From NCBI RefSeq assembly GCF_005222915.1, contig NZ_STFX01000010.1, forward strand, positions 167,060-231,059: a stretch of 64,000 bases of DNA, read 5' to 3'. Source of the stretch: Rhizobium sp. FKL33. GTDB lineage: Bacteria; Pseudomonadota; Alphaproteobacteria; Rhizobiales; Rhizobiaceae. The notes beneath the pieces were generated by a model. The model saw nothing but the letters and a program-made list of their open reading frames with translations. It did not search any database and was not told the DNA's origin. Both the position numbers and the translations under genes were made by a program. Numbering within the stretch: the first letter of the stretch is position 1; each line of letters starts with the position of its first letter. This document shows positions 9,907 to 19,185 of this stretch, in pieces.

Positions 9907-10268
9907 CGGGTCTCTCCCTCTGTTGCATTTCCATCGGTGCCGCGGTCCGTCCGCAGCAGATTTTCGAGAACATCGAGACGGTCGGTCCAGAAGCGCTGAT
10001 AGATCGCCAGCCACTCATGCGCGCGCGCTAAAGGGCCCGGGTCGAGCCGGCAGACATGGGTGCGCCCCCTCACCTCGCGGCGGATGAGCCCGGCGCTTTC
10101 CAGCACCTTGATGTGCTTGGAGGCCGCGGCCAGTGACATGTCATGCGGCGCGGCGAGATCGCCGACGCTGCGTTCGCCCGAGGCGAGCGCAGCCAGCATT
10201 CCTCGGCGCGTCGCGTCCGACAGAGCGTGAAAGATGAGATCCATCTGTTGTGCATTATGTTCAACCAT
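9903..10268 (-). CDS. ArsR family transcriptional repressor
   Basis: A 121-residue winged-helix repressor. LIFHALSDATRRGMLAALASGERSVGDLAAPHDMSLAAASKHIKVLESAGLIRREVRGR, divided among helices 1-4 and the wing, is the classical ArsR core; no metal-binding CxC motif is visible, so it belongs to the ligand-free or SRPBCC-linked branch. The start is either 10268 or the internal ATG at 10244 (MDLIFHALSDATRR), the latter closer to family norms. The 18-bp palindrome at 10260-10277 covers the first start codon, which fits autorepression. Confidence 0.87.
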   Translation of the reverse strand: MVEHNAQQMDLIFHALSDATRRGMLAALASGERSVGDLAAPHDMSLAAASKHIKVLESAGLIRREVRGRTHVCRLDPGPLARAHEWLAIYQRFWTDRLDVLENLLRTDRGTDGNATEGETR

Positions 10269-10277
10269 GTGGTTGAA
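10260..10277. promoter_or_regulatory. ArsR operator 1 (proximal)
   Basis: TTCAACCATGTGGTTGAA has perfect 8-bp arms (TTCAACCA / TGGTTGAA) around a 2-bp centre. It overlaps the most upstream possible start codon of the arsR gene. With the second site 40 bp further upstream it shares TCAACCnnnnGGTTGA, the signature of a dimeric repressor binding twice on about the same face of the helix. Confidence 0.75.
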
Positions 10278-10300
10278 TGTGCGTGATGGGCGCTAAATTG

Positions 10301-10316
10301 TCAACCGAATGGTTGA
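10301..10316. promoter_or_regulatory. ArsR operator 2 (distal)
   Basis: TCAACCGAATGGTTGA has 6-bp arms and a 4-bp centre, the same TCAACCnnnnGGTTGA pattern as the proximal site. The spacing between site starts is 40 bp, near four helical turns. No other gene starts nearby, since the argE-like gene ends toward it, so both sites most likely serve arsR-SRPBCC. Confidence 0.7.
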
Positions 10317-10378
10317 ATAAATTTACATGAGGCGACGAGCCGCTTTGCAGCCCGCCTCCTATGCGCTGGAATGAAAGA

Positions 10379-11524
10379 TCAGGACAGCCGGTCGAGGATC
10401 TTGCCGAGCATCGTCCGGCAGGCTTCCATCTGGCTGAGTTCGATGAATTCGTCGGGCTTGTGGCCCTGCTCCATATCGCCGGGACCGCAGACGATCGACG
10501 GCGCGCCGAAGGCCTGTTCGAACAACCCGCCTTCAGTGCCGAAGGAGACCTTGAATTGCTGGCCGCCGGAGAGTGATTTCACCGTCTCGGTCGCCTTGCC
10601 GCGTGGATCGACATTGAGGCCCGGATAGGTGTTGAAGATGTCGAGGCGAATGCCGGTTTCCGGGAAACGTTTCCGTCCTTCTTCGGTGATCCGCTCGGCC
10701 TTGTCGAATAGCCTGGCCATATAGGCCATGGGATCGTCGCCGGCGAGGTTGCGGATTTCGAAATCGAGACGGCAGGCGTCGGGCACGATGTTGAGCGCGG
10801 TGCCGCCTTGGATCACGCCGGCATGCAGCGTGGTGTAGGGCACGGTGTAATCGTCGTCGCGGGGCCCGGAGGCCTCGATATCGGCCTGGATCGCGCGCAC
10901 TTCCGCCAGAAGCTCTGTCGCCATATAGATGGCGTTGAGGCCAGTGGGCGCCAGCGCGGAATGGGCGGAATGGCCGGTGCAATAGGCCTTGACGCCGGTC
11001 TTGCCCTTATGGCCGGTGGCGACCTGCATGGCGGTCGGCTCGCCGATCAGCACCCATTCCGGATCGATGCCGGCGGTCGCCAGTTCATCCAGCATCGGGC
11101 GGACGCCGACGCAGCCGATTTCTTCGTCATAGGAAAAGGCGAGATGCAGAGGGCGCGTCAGCCGGCGCTCGGTGGCGGCGACGGCGGCCTCCATAGCGCA
11201 GGCGATGAAGCCCTTCATGTCGGTGGTTCCACGTCCATAGAAGCGGTCGCCCTTGCGGCTCATGCGGAAGGGGTCGACGGTCCAGGCCTGGCCGTCGACC
11301 GGCACGACGTCGGTATGGCCTGAGAGCACGATGCCCCCCGGCCCTTCCGGGCCGATGGTGGCGAACAGCGAGGCGCGGTCGCCATTTTCATGCGGAAACA
11401 GCCGGGAGGGAATGCCCGCCGCCGCCAGCGCATCGGCGATGTAGCGGATCAGATCGATATTGCCGTCGCGGCTTACCGAGGGAAAGGCGATCAGGCGATC
11501 GAGAATGTCATAGGCGCTGGTCAT
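10379..11524 (-). CDS. argE: acetylornithine deacetylase (M20 family metallohydrolase)
   Basis: A 381-residue M20 zinc amidohydrolase. Metal ligands and catalytic residues are visible: His70 and Asp72 in SGHTDVVPV, Asp102 in GRGTTDMKGF, Glu134/Glu135 in SYDEEIGCVG, and the C-terminal GTEGGLFEQ and GPGDMEQGHKPDEFI. The arrangement and length match the alphaproteobacterial ArgE group that removes acetate from N-acetylornithine. Because many alphaproteobacteria make arginine through ArgJ, such copies may instead act on other N-acyl amino acids. It is monocistronic, with no linked arginine genes. Confidence 0.78.
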   Translation of the reverse strand: MTSAYDILDRLIAFPSVSRDGNIDLIRYIADALAAAGIPSRLFPHENGDRASLFATIGPEGPGGIVLSGHTDVVPVDGQAWTVDPFRMSRKGDRFYGRGTTDMKGFIACAMEAAVAATERRLTRPLHLAFSYDEEIGCVGVRPMLDELATAGIDPEWVLIGEPTAMQVATGHKGKTGVKAYCTGHSAHSALAPTGLNAIYMATELLAEVRAIQADIEASGPRDDDYTVPYTTLHAGVIQGGTALNIVPDACRLDFEIRNLAGDDPMAYMARLFDKAERITEEGRKRFPETGIRLDIFNTYPGLNVDPRGKATETVKSLSGGQQFKVSFGTEGGLFEQAFGAPSIVCGPGDMEQGHKPDEFIELSQMEACRTMLGKILDRLS

Positions 11525-11592
11525 GCGAGGCGATTCCTGTTTTCGCCAAAATAGCCCCCCGGCGGAGCGGCGCGCAAGGACGCATCGCGACG

Positions 11593-12450
11593 TCAGGGCG
11601 CCGCGCGCAGATTGATCGCCTTGCGCATGATCTCTTCGCTGAGCGCCGAAGTCAGCGCCTTGTCGGCCCCGCGCCGCTCCACGAGGACGAATTCGACATC
11701 TTCGAGTTCGGGGAGACGACCCGCAGGAATCTCACGTAGTCCTGAAGGAGCGAGGCTGCGCGGCTGCACGAAGACGCCCATGCCCGCTTTCGCGGCGGCG
11801 GTCAGCCCGCTGAGGCTGCCGCAGGTGCAACTGATCCGCCAGGCAACGCCGGCCTTGTTCAGCGCCTCGAGCGCGATCGATCGGGTGACGCTTGGAGAGG
11901 GAAAGGCGATCAGCGGCAGAGGGGCTTGCGTGAGGGCATGGTCTGGATCGCGGGCCAGCCAGACAAGCGGTTCGCGATGCAGAAGCGCGCCGCGGGTTTC
12001 GCCCAACCGCCGCTTGGCGAGGACGAGATCGATCTCGCCATTGTCCTGCATCTGGAACAGCGGTCCGGACAGCGCCACCGTCAATTCGAGATCGACGGAC
12101 GGGTGCGATCGGGCGAAGCCTTCAAGGATCAGCGGCAACTGGCTGTTGACCAGATCTTCGGAGACGCCGAAGCGGATGCGGCCGCGCAGATCGCCGGCGC
12201 GGAAGTGACATTCGGCCCGGTCGGCGATGGCCAGCATATCGCGGGCATAAGCGATCATTGCTTCGCCATCACCAGACAGCGCGACCCGATGGGTGTCGCG
12301 CGACAGCAGCTTTCGCCCGACTGTCGTTTCGAGTTTTTGGATATGCTGGCTGACAGTGGATTGGCCGAGACCCAGCCGCTCGGCGGCGAGCGTGAAGCTG
12401 CCTGTCTCTTCGACGGCGACGAAAGAGCGGAGTTGCGAGAGGTCGAACAT
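11593..12450 (-). CDS. LysR family transcriptional regulator
   Basis: A 285-residue LysR-type regulator: N-terminal helix-turn-helix (MFDLSQLRSFVAVEETGSFT, AERLGLGQSTVSQHIQKLE, GRKLLSRDTHRVALSGDG) followed by a LysR substrate-binding effector domain. It is transcribed away from the bile-acid-symporter-like gene at 12535, the standard LysR/target arrangement, so it probably controls that gene in response to the transported solute or a derivative. The intergenic gap is about 85 bp. Confidence 0.9.
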   Translation of the reverse strand: MFDLSQLRSFVAVEETGSFTLAAERLGLGQSTVSQHIQKLETTVGRKLLSRDTHRVALSGDGEAMIAYARDMLAIADRAECHFRAGDLRGRIRFGVSEDLVNSQLPLILEGFARSHPSVDLELTVALSGPLFQMQDNGEIDLVLAKRRLGETRGALLHREPLVWLARDPDHALTQAPLPLIAFPSPSVTRSIALEALNKAGVAWRISCTCGSLSGLTAAAKAGMGVFVQPRSLAPSGLREIPAGRLPELEDVEFVLVERRGADKALTSALSEEIMRKAINLRAAP

Positions 12451-12534
12451 AGATATCGTGTTTTGCGATGAGTGTTATTTCTTGTATTGCGAAACGTGAT
12501 GCAAGACAATTGGCGGGATCACAAGGATTTCGCC

Positions 12535-13524
12535 ATGCGCCGCTATATTCCCAACAGCTTCACGCTGATGCTCATCGCCACCGTCATTGTCGCCTCGTTG
12601 CTGCCGGCGAGCGGCGCTTTCGCGGATTGGTTCGGGGTCGCGACCGACATCGCGATTGCGCTGTTGTTTTTCCTGCATGGCGCGCGGCTGTCGCGCGAGA
12701 CGGTGATCAAGGGCATGCTGCATTGGCGGCTGCATCTGGTGATCCTGGCGGTCACCTTCATCGTCTTTCCGCTTCTCGGACTGGCGCTCGGCTTCCTGCC
12801 GGAAAGCCTGTTGCCGCATCCGCTCTATCTCGGGCTGCTCTATCTCTGCGTCCTGCCGTCGACGGTGCAGTCGTCGATCGCCTTCACCTCCATGGCGGGG
12901 GGCAATGTGCCGGCGGCGGTGTGCTCGGCTTCGGCCTCCAACATCATCGGCATGTTTCTGACCCCGCTTCTGGTCTATTTCCTGTTCTCGCTCGGCGATG
13001 GCGGCAGCGGCTTTTCGCTCGGCGGTCTAGAAACGATCCTGCTGCAATTGCTCGCGCCTTTCGTGCTCGGCCAGATCCTGCAGCCCTGGGTCGGCGACTG
13101 GGTGCGGTCGAAGAAGAACCTTCTTCTGCCCGTCGATCGCGGCTCCATCCTGATGGTCGTTTATCTGGCTTTCAGCCATGCGGTGATCGAAGGCGTCTGG
13201 AGCGATTTTTCGCTGCGCGATCTCGCCGTGGTCGCCGTCATCGACATGCTGCTTCTGGCGCTTGTGCTGGCGTTGACCTATTGGGGATCGAAGGCGCTGG
13301 GCTTCAATCGCGAGGACGAGATCGTCATCGTCTTTTGCGGCTCCAAGAAGAGCCTGGCGAGCGGCGTGCCGATGGCCAACGCCCTGTTCGCCGGGCCAAT
13401 GATCGGCTCGATCGTGCTGCCGATCATGCTGTTCCACCAGATCCAGCTGATGGCCTGCGCGGTGATCGCCGAGCGCTATGCGGCGGCGCGCCGTCGTTCG
13501 GCGCCAGAGCCCGCCGCCGCCTGA
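12535..13524 (+). CDS. bile acid:sodium symporter family transporter (YfeH/ASBT7 type)
   Basis: A 329-residue inner-membrane protein with about ten hydrophobic segments. The ATG at 12535 follows CAAGGA and begins MRRYIPNSFTLMLIATVIVA; longer starts run into the LysR promoter. Family features include LLFFLHGARLSRETVIKGM, LCVLPSTVQSSIAFTSMAGGNVPAAVCSAS (the crossed-helix core, read as two blocks) and VFCGSKKSLASGVPMANALF. Bacterial members move organic anions with sodium. The substrate is unknown, but control by the divergent LysR gene is likely. Confidence 0.88.
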   Translation: MRRYIPNSFTLMLIATVIVASLLPASGAFADWFGVATDIAIALLFFLHGARLSRETVIKGMLHWRLHLVILAVTFIVFPLLGLALGFLPESLLPHPLYLGLLYLCVLPSTVQSSIAFTSMAGGNVPAAVCSASASNIIGMFLTPLLVYFLFSLGDGGSGFSLGGLETILLQLLAPFVLGQILQPWVGDWVRSKKNLLLPVDRGSILMVVYLAFSHAVIEGVWSDFSLRDLAVVAVIDMLLLALVLALTYWGSKALGFNREDEIVIVFCGSKKSLASGVPMANALFAGPMIGSIVLPIMLFHQIQLMACAVIAERYAAARRRSAPEPAAA

Positions 13525-13527
13525 GGT

Positions 13528-14166
13528 TTAAAGCGTGGCGATGAAGTCGAGGATCTCCGCTTCCGAGACCACATCGGCATATTTGGCGTTCATGTCGAAC
13601 AGATTGGCCTCATGCGGGGCGGGATGCCGGTCGCCGCAGGCGTCGGCGACGACAGTGGTGATGAAGCCATGCGACATGGCGTCGACACAGCTCGCCCGCA
13701 CACAGCCGCTCGTGGTCAGGCCGGTAAGGATGACATTGTCCACGCCCATCGAGGTCAAGAGCGGCGCAAGCGACGTGCCGAAAAAGGCGCTGGGATATTG
13801 CTTGGAGATCACGAATTCATCGGCGTCGGGCTGAAGTCCGGCGGGCCATGCGCCGAGCGGATTGCCGGCGGTGAACGAGGCGAGCGGCTTGGCCTTCTGG
13901 AAAAAGCGACCGCCATCCAGACCCGAGGGATGCAGCACGACGCCCGTGATGATGACGGGGACGCCTTTCGCACGGGCGGCGGCGCGGATGCGCAGCGCGC
14001 TTTGAAGCGCCGCGTCCACCCCTGCATAAAGTGGGCTGGATGGTTCGAAATAGGCCTGGACGAAATCGACCAGAACCAGCGCCGGCTTCTTGCCGAAGCC
14101 GATGCGGTTGTCATAGGCGCGAGCGTAATTTTCCTTGAGATCGGCATCCATGTCGGCGTTCCTCAC
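13528..14166 (-). CDS. isochorismatase-fold cysteine hydrolase (N-carbamoylsarcosine amidase-like)
   Basis: A 212-residue cysteine hydrolase. The triad is visible: Asp34 in LVLVDFVQAYF, Lys122 in ISKQYPSAFFGT and nucleophile Cys155 in LTTSGCVRASC. Members cleave ureido or amide C-N bonds (N-carbamoylsarcosine amidase, RutB ureidoacrylate hydrolase, nicotinamidase). The ARAYDNRIGFGKKPALVLVD start is nearer to the N-carbamoylsarcosine amidase branch than to RutB. It is the last gene of the rutA-headed operon and overlaps the preceding lyase gene (ATGA), so it may process a ureido or carbamoyl product of that pathway. Confidence 0.85.
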   Translation of the reverse strand: MRNADMDADLKENYARAYDNRIGFGKKPALVLVDFVQAYFEPSSPLYAGVDAALQSALRIRAAARAKGVPVIITGVVLHPSGLDGGRFFQKAKPLASFTAGNPLGAWPAGLQPDADEFVISKQYPSAFFGTSLAPLLTSMGVDNVILTGLTTSGCVRASCVDAMSHGFITTVVADACGDRHPAPHEANLFDMNAKYADVVSEAEILDFIATL

Positions 14167-15023
14167 GTTTCCGCATAGGTCTTTTCGAAGCTCCAGACGT
14201 CTTCGAAGCCTAAAAGCGTGTTGAAGTCCTTGAAGGGATAGAGATCCACCGCATCGGTGGTCACGCCATTGTCGAGAAGATCCCGATAGGCGGCGCGGAC
14301 GGCCTGCCCATGCGCGAGGAAGCCGAGCGCTGGATAGATCGCCATGCCATAACCGAGCGACTTGAGCGTTTCGACCGGCATTAGCGGGGTCCGCCCGCCA
14401 TTGACCATATTGGCGAGCAGCGGTTTGTCGATGGCGGCGGCGATCTCGCGGACTTCCTCCTCGCTCTCTGGCGATTCCACGAAAATGATGTCGGCGCCGG
14501 CCTTCGCATAGGCCTGGCCGCGGCGGATCGCCTCCGCAAGACCGAGGCCGGTGCGCGCGTCCGTCCGGGCGATGATCAGAAAATCATCGCTTGTACGACT
14601 GTCGACGGCGACGGCGATCTTTCGCACCATGTCTTCCATCGGCACGACGCGGCGATTGGGCGTATGGCCGCATTTCTTCGGAAATTCCTGATCTTCCAGC
14701 TGGATGGCGCTGACGCCGGCCTGTTCGTAGCCCTGCACAGTATGGCGCACATTCAGCAGGCCGCCATAGCCCGTGTCTGCGTCGGCGATCACCGGCGTCT
14801 TCGTGCGCGCGACGATCTGGGCGATGCGCTCGATCATATCGCGATAGGTTGCAATTCCGGCGTCGGGAATGCCGAGATAGGAGGCGACGGTCCCGTAACC
14901 CGTGACGTAAAGGGCTGGAAATCCCATCGTATCGGCGATGAGCGCTGAGATCAGTTCATAGACGCCCGGGGCGAGTATGAACCGTTTTTCCGTGAGCGCC
15001 AGTTTCAGTGCGGGATCTGCCAT
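14163..15023 (-). CDS. isocitrate lyase / PEP mutase superfamily enzyme
   Basis: A 286-residue TIM-barrel enzyme. Metal and catalytic motifs are clear: Asp81 and Asp83 in IADADTGYGG, Glu110-Asp111 in IQLEDQ, and KKCGH (116-120) with the general-acid Cys118, which marks a C-C lyase (methylisocitrate, dimethylmalate or oxaloacetate type) rather than a phosphonomutase. It overlaps the genes on both sides (19 bp with the amidase, ATGA with the hydrolase). In this operon it could split the carbon skeleton left after ring opening and deamidation, giving pyruvate- or glyoxylate-like fragments; this role is inferred. Confidence 0.85.
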   Translation of the reverse strand: MADPALKLALTEKRFILAPGVYELISALIADTMGFPALYVTGYGTVASYLGIPDAGIATYRDMIERIAQIVARTKTPVIADADTGYGGLLNVRHTVQGYEQAGVSAIQLEDQEFPKKCGHTPNRRVVPMEDMVRKIAVAVDSRTSDDFLIIARTDARTGLGLAEAIRRGQAYAKAGADIIFVESPESEEEVREIAAAIDKPLLANMVNGGRTPLMPVETLKSLGYGMAIYPALGFLAHGQAVRAAYRDLLDNGVTTDAVDLYPFKDFNTLLGFEDVWSFEKTYAET

Positions 15024-16330
15024 GCGAACTCCAGTGGCTTATGGGCATTAAGTACCGGCGCGATGCGGGCCGCGACGGCGAGAAGCGAAGGGTCTGAAAA
15101 GCGCGGACCCAACAGGGTGACGCCGATCGGCAGAGCGAATCCGGAGAGCGGCGCATGCAATGCGGGAACGCCGAGCAGCGTCCAGATGGCGTTGAACACG
15201 GGATCGCCCGGCCGTCGTCCAAGCGGCGCGAAACCCGGTGCGCTGGGCGCAATCACAGCGTCGAAATCGGATGCCAGCAGATCGAAATCGATCCGCGCCA
15301 CGGCTGCGGCGTCATAGGCGTTGCGGAGATCGGCGAGCGAGCGCCCGTCGCGGTTTTCCACCCGGTGATGAAAATCATCATGCAGATCGGCGCCGAAACG
15401 GCGGGCGAGATTGCGGAAGGCGGCGGCCCCCTCTCTGTGCAGAATCGTGCGATGGTGATGATCGAGTTCGGCGAAGGATGGCGGAAGTTCGAGAAGGCGT
15501 ATGTCCCATCCCACCTCGCGCAACCGGTCCTCGGCAGCTGCGAGCGCGGCTTGGGCGTCGCCATCGAGCTTTTCGGCATGCGGGCCTCGGGCGATCGCGA
15601 TTGACAGGTCTCGGGAGCCCTTGGATGGACGGATTGTCTCGGTCAGACCGAAAACGCCGGCGAGGAGCGAAAGATCTTCGACGGAGCGGGCGTGCCAGCC
15701 GATAGTGTCGAGGCTGTTGGCGTAGATCTTCACCCCTTCCCGGCTGACCAGTCCGAAAGACGGCTTGAACGCGTAGACGCCGCAGAAGGAGGCCGGCCGG
15801 ATGGTCGAGCCGCCAGTCTGCGTGGCGAGCGCCAGCGGAACATGCCCATCCGCCACGCCGGCCGCCGAACCCGCCGATGAGCCGCCCGACGTTCTCGTCA
15901 AATCGACCGGATTTCCCGTTGCGGCGTCGCGTCCGGCGGCGGCGAATTCCGTCGTGTCGGTCTTACCGAGAATGATAGCGCCTTCTGCATGCAGCAGATC
16001 GACCGGAGCGGCGTCCGCCGCCGGCTGAAAGCCGGAAAAGAGCGGCGAGTTATGCGTGGTCGGCAGATCCCTGGTGTCGAACACGTCCTTCACGCCGATA
16101 GGCAGACCATGAAGCCGACCCCGCTTGCTCAGTGGAACGGCGTCTGCGTCTTCCGCCATATCGAGGGCGCGGGGATGGATCGCCAGCCAAGCGCGGACTG
16201 AGCCGTCTCGGGTGCTGATCCGCTCGAGACAGGCGGCGACGAGGTCACGGGATGTTATCTCGCCTGCCGCAAGGGCGGCGAGGGCTTCCATTGCGGTCAG
16301 TCCGTAGAGGGGCTGCGTCCGGCGCGTCAC
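15005..16330 (-). CDS. amidase signature family hydrolase (second of operon)
   Basis: A 441-residue amidase. The GTG at 16330 is preferred: it overlaps the stop codon of the preceding amidase (GTGA) and begins VTRRTQPLYGLTAMEALAAL, where family similarity starts. The Ser-cisSer-Lys triad is seen in PIGVKDVFDT, TSGGSSAGSAAG and ATQTGGSTIRPA. The enzyme hydrolyses an amide to acid and ammonia or amine. Two different amidases in tandem, downstream of an oxygenase able to open cyclic amides, suggest stepwise removal of two nitrogen groups. It is not GatA: no GatB or GatC lies nearby and the C-terminal half is divergent. Confidence 0.87.
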   Translation of the reverse strand: MTRRTQPLYGLTAMEALAALAAGEITSRDLVAACLERISTRDGSVRAWLAIHPRALDMAEDADAVPLSKRGRLHGLPIGVKDVFDTRDLPTTHNSPLFSGFQPAADAAPVDLLHAEGAIILGKTDTTEFAAAGRDAATGNPVDLTRTSGGSSAGSAAGVADGHVPLALATQTGGSTIRPASFCGVYAFKPSFGLVSREGVKIYANSLDTIGWHARSVEDLSLLAGVFGLTETIRPSKGSRDLSIAIARGPHAEKLDGDAQAALAAAEDRLREVGWDIRLLELPPSFAELDHHHRTILHREGAAAFRNLARRFGADLHDDFHHRVENRDGRSLADLRNAYDAAAVARIDFDLLASDFDAVIAPSAPGFAPLGRRPGDPVFNAIWTLLGVPALHAPLSGFALPIGVTLLGPRFSDPSLLAVAARIAPVLNAHKPLEFAWQIPH

Positions 16331-17850
16331 AGGCCGGCCCCCGGAGGAATGGCGCGGTGGTGATCCGTCGCGCCCTGGAAGCTGATGGCCGCCTCGAGGC
16401 ACAGGATATCATCGCCGGGCCGCGCGACGATCTGGATGCCGGTCGGTAATCCTGCCGCGCCGAAGCCAGAGGGCGCCATGAGCGCCGGAAAGCCCGTGAA
16501 ATCGAAGATCATGGTGTTGCGGGAAATGATCTCTTGAAAGCTGATGGCTTCGCCGTTGACGTCGACTGTCAAGGAGTCGAGCCGTCCGGCTTCTCCACCG
16601 ATGCCCGGCGTGATCATCACGTCCACAGTCTTCATGGCAGTCACCAGCGCAGTCTGCGCGTCCTTGCGCGCTTGCAGAGCCGCAAGGTAATCGACTGCAG
16701 AAAAAGTCAGCCCCTTGCGCAGCCGGAGGAGCAGGCCCGGATCGAATAGTTCGGCGCGGTCGAGATTTCGGCCCTGAAGGGCGGCAAGTTCGCATTGCAG
16801 GATGATCCATCCCGCCTCATGCCAAGGCTCGATGTCCAAGGCCGGCAAATCGACGAGGTGGTGCCCCAAGGTTTCCATGACCTTCAGCGCCATGCCCCAA
16901 TTTTCGAGCACGGCCCGGTCGACGCGCTCGGTGAACCAGGTTTGCGGCACGCCGATGCGCAAGGGGCGGGTTGGTTCGCGACGCAAGAGATCCTCACATC
17001 CCGCGATGATGGAGGCTGCCGGCTCTGCGGTCATGAAGGGCAGGACGCGGGCCAGGTCGATCGCGTTGCGCGCCATGGGCCCGACATGGTCGAGCGTCCA
17101 GGACAGCGGCGCAACTCCTTGACGCGACACCAGTTCGCGGCTCGGCTTCAACCCGGTGACGCCGCACCAGCAGGAGGGAACACGGATCGAGCCGCCCGTA
17201 TCCGTGCCGAGCGCAAATGGCATCAACCGCGCCGCCAGCGCCGCGCCCGAGCCGGTCGATGAGCCTCCGGTCCAGCGCTTTTCGTCCCAGGGATTTGTGA
17301 CGGCGCCAAATCGCGGATTATGCGGAGAACCCGCAGCGAATTCTGTCGTGGCGGTGATCGCAAGAGGTATCGCTCCCGCCGCGCGCAATCGTTCGACGAC
17401 ATGCGCATCGCACGGCGCGATGCGATCTCCCGTGAAATGGGACCCGCAGGTAATGCCGGCGTCGCGGACATCGATAATGTCCTTGACCCCGAAAGGAAGG
17501 CCCTCGAGAGGTCGCTGCCGTCCTCGTTCCCAGCGTCTGGCGCTGTCTCTCGCCAGATCCTGCCAATTCGGGGCGAGACGCAGCACCGACTGACGACCAA
17601 AAGGGTTTGTTTCAATCGCCGAAACCAGTTCGGCAAGATAGTCCACCGGGCTCAGCGCGCCTTCGGTATAGGCTGAGAGAAGGTCTCCAAGGCTCACGTC
17701 GCGGCCTCGACGCGCCAGGAGAGATCCTGGCGCGGTCGGTATCCCGAAAGCGGTTGACGGATGCGGCGTCCGACGAAAGGGAAGGTCCGCCTGCGATGGA
17801 TCCCGCAATGTCGATGGATCCATCGCCTGTCCCGTTTCCGAAGCCCGCAT
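16327..17850 (-). CDS. amidase signature family hydrolase (first of operon)
   Basis: A 507-residue amidase. Triad regions are GLPFGVKDIIDVRDAG, WTGGSSTGSGAALAA and GTDTGGSIRVPS, with the nucleophilic Ser in the last. The ATG at 17850 has AGGGTG six bases upstream; a GTG at 17859 and an ATG at 17823 are alternatives. It lies 13 bp after the rutA stop and overlaps the next amidase gene. It is only distantly similar to the second amidase, so this is not a recent tandem duplication. The likely role is hydrolysis of an amide formed by the RutA-type oxygenase. Confidence 0.87.
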   Translation of the reverse strand: MRASETGQAMDPSTLRDPSQADLPFRRTPHPSTAFGIPTAPGSLLARRGRDVSLGDLLSAYTEGALSPVDYLAELVSAIETNPFGRQSVLRLAPNWQDLARDSARRWERGRQRPLEGLPFGVKDIIDVRDAGITCGSHFTGDRIAPCDAHVVERLRAAGAIPLAITATTEFAAGSPHNPRFGAVTNPWDEKRWTGGSSTGSGAALAARLMPFALGTDTGGSIRVPSCWCGVTGLKPSRELVSRQGVAPLSWTLDHVGPMARNAIDLARVLPFMTAEPAASIIAGCEDLLRREPTRPLRIGVPQTWFTERVDRAVLENWGMALKVMETLGHHLVDLPALDIEPWHEAGWIILQCELAALQGRNLDRAELFDPGLLLRLRKGLTFSAVDYLAALQARKDAQTALVTAMKTVDVMITPGIGGEAGRLDSLTVDVNGEAISFQEIISRNTMIFDFTGFPALMAPSGFGAAGLPTGIQIVARPGDDILCLEAAISFQGATDHHRAIPPGAGL

Positions 17851-17863
17851 CCGCGACACCCTG

Positions 17864-18946
17864 TTATTCTGCAGCGATCTTAAGGGCGCTGCGGCTTTCC
17901 ATCAGAGGCTGGATGCGCTGACCGAACTGGTCGAGACCGATCAGGAAGTCGTCGAAGGTCAGCATGATGCCTTTGGTCCCCGGAACGGTGGCGGCTTCGT
18001 CCAGCATGCGGGCGACATTCGCATAGGAACCCACCAGCGTGCCCATGTTGAAATTGACCGCGCCTTCCGGCAGGTTGATCGACTTGGCGGTCGAGGACGC
18101 GTCGGCGTTTGCGTCCTTGGAGCCCTGATCCGCCATCCAGGCGAGCGCATCGACATCCGCGCCAGCGCGATAGCTTTCCCATTTCGCCTTGGCGAGTTCA
18201 TCCGTCTCGTCGGCGATCACCATGAACAACACATAGGAGCCGACGTCACGGCCGGTCTTGGCGGCGGCGGCGATCAGCCGCTCATTGTTGGGCGCATAGG
18301 CGGTGGGCGTGTTGATACCCGATCCCAGCACGAAATTGTAGTCGGCGTATTGGGCGGCGAACTCCATGCCGCGCGGGCTTTGACCCGCTGCGACGATTTC
18401 GATCTTGTGGTCCGGCATCGGCCGCATCTTGCAATCCTTCATGGTGAAGTGCTTGCCGTCGAAACTGCATTCGCCCTTCGACCAGAGCTCATTCATGATG
18501 TGCACATATTCGGTCGAATAATCGTAGCGATATCCGAAATAGTCGTCGCCGGGCCAGATGCCCATCTGGTCGTATTCGGCCATCTGCCAGCCGGAAACGA
18601 TGTTGACGCCGAAGCGACCGGGCGCGACCGAATCGATCGTGGTCGCCATGCGCGCCACAATGGCCGGCGGCAAGGTCAGCACGGCGGTGGAGGCGAACAG
18701 CTTGATGCGCTCGGTGACGGCGGCAAGCGACGCCATCAGCGTGAAGGATTCGAGATTGTAGTCCCAGAATTCGGTCTGGCCGCCAAAGCCGCGCAGCTTG
18801 ATCATCGACAGGGCGAAATCGAGCCCATAGCTTTCCGCCTTCTGCACTATCTGTTTGTTGAGCTCGAAACTCGGCTTGTATTGCGGTGACGCCATCGAGA
18901 TGAGCCAGCCGTTGTTGCCGATGGGAATGAAGACTCCAATATCCAT
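17864..18946 (-). CDS. rutA: RutA-type flavin-dependent pyrimidine/amide oxygenase
   Basis: A 360-residue bacterial luciferase-fold monooxygenase. It begins [17 protein letters not shown] and contains [52 protein letters not shown] and [19 protein letters not shown], all strongly like E. coli RutA, which uses a flavin peroxide to cleave the uracil ring oxidatively. The ATG at 18946 follows AAAGGGGAA and aligns with the conserved region; an upstream ATG at 18967 is less likely. The partner reductase RutF is encoded at 26965. RutB, RutC, RutD, RutE and RutG are not adjacent, so the substrate may be another cyclic amide. A GntR-type site lies 48 bp upstream. Confidence 0.88.
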   Translation of the reverse strand: MDIGVFIPIGNNGWLISMASPQYKPSFELNKQIVQKAESYGLDFALSMIKLRGFGGQTEFWDYNLESFTLMASLAAVTERIKLFASTAVLTLPPAIVARMATTIDSVAPGRFGVNIVSGWQMAEYDQMGIWPGDDYFGYRYDYSTEYVHIMNELWSKGECSFDGKHFTMKDCKMRPMPDHKIEIVAAGQSPRGMEFAAQYADYNFVLGSGINTPTAYAPNNERLIAAAAKTGRDVGSYVLFMVIADETDELAKAKWESYRAGADVDALAWMADQGSKDANADASSTAKSINLPEGAVNFNMGTLVGSYANVARMLDEAATVPGTKGIMLTFDDFLIGLDQFGQRIQPLMESRSALKIAAE

Positions 18947-18993
18947 TTTTAGGTTCCCCTTTTTCATCAGTTTCGGAGGAGGGTCGAGACTGT

Positions 18994-19005
18994 ATGTACG
19001 AACTA
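18994..19005. promoter_or_regulatory. GntR-type operator upstream of the rutA operon
   Basis: ATGTACGAACTA matches the perfect palindrome at 21554-21565 in 9 of 12 positions (ATGTACGnAC core intact). It sits 48 bp upstream of the chosen rutA start, in the 218-bp gap between rutA and the GntR gene, a good place for repression of the minus-strand operon. Confidence 0.6.
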
Positions 19006-19185
19006 ATGCAAAATTCGTGAGGGCTGTCTAGCCTAAAAATGACGCTTCTTTGTGCGTGATGAAATCATGTGCAGACGCACGGAAACCGTGCTGCATGCGG
19101 CGCCGAGGATCTGATCACGATGGATGAACAATAGGCTTCGTCCGCGCTTTCAGCGCGGGAAGGCGCGACTGGCTGTCGATGCGAC

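Noticed and set aside
13528..14166. Assigning the isochorismatase-fold hydrolase as RutB
   Set aside because: It shares the fold and triad, but its N-terminal region is nearer the N-carbamoylsarcosine amidase branch; the symbol would overstate the evidence.
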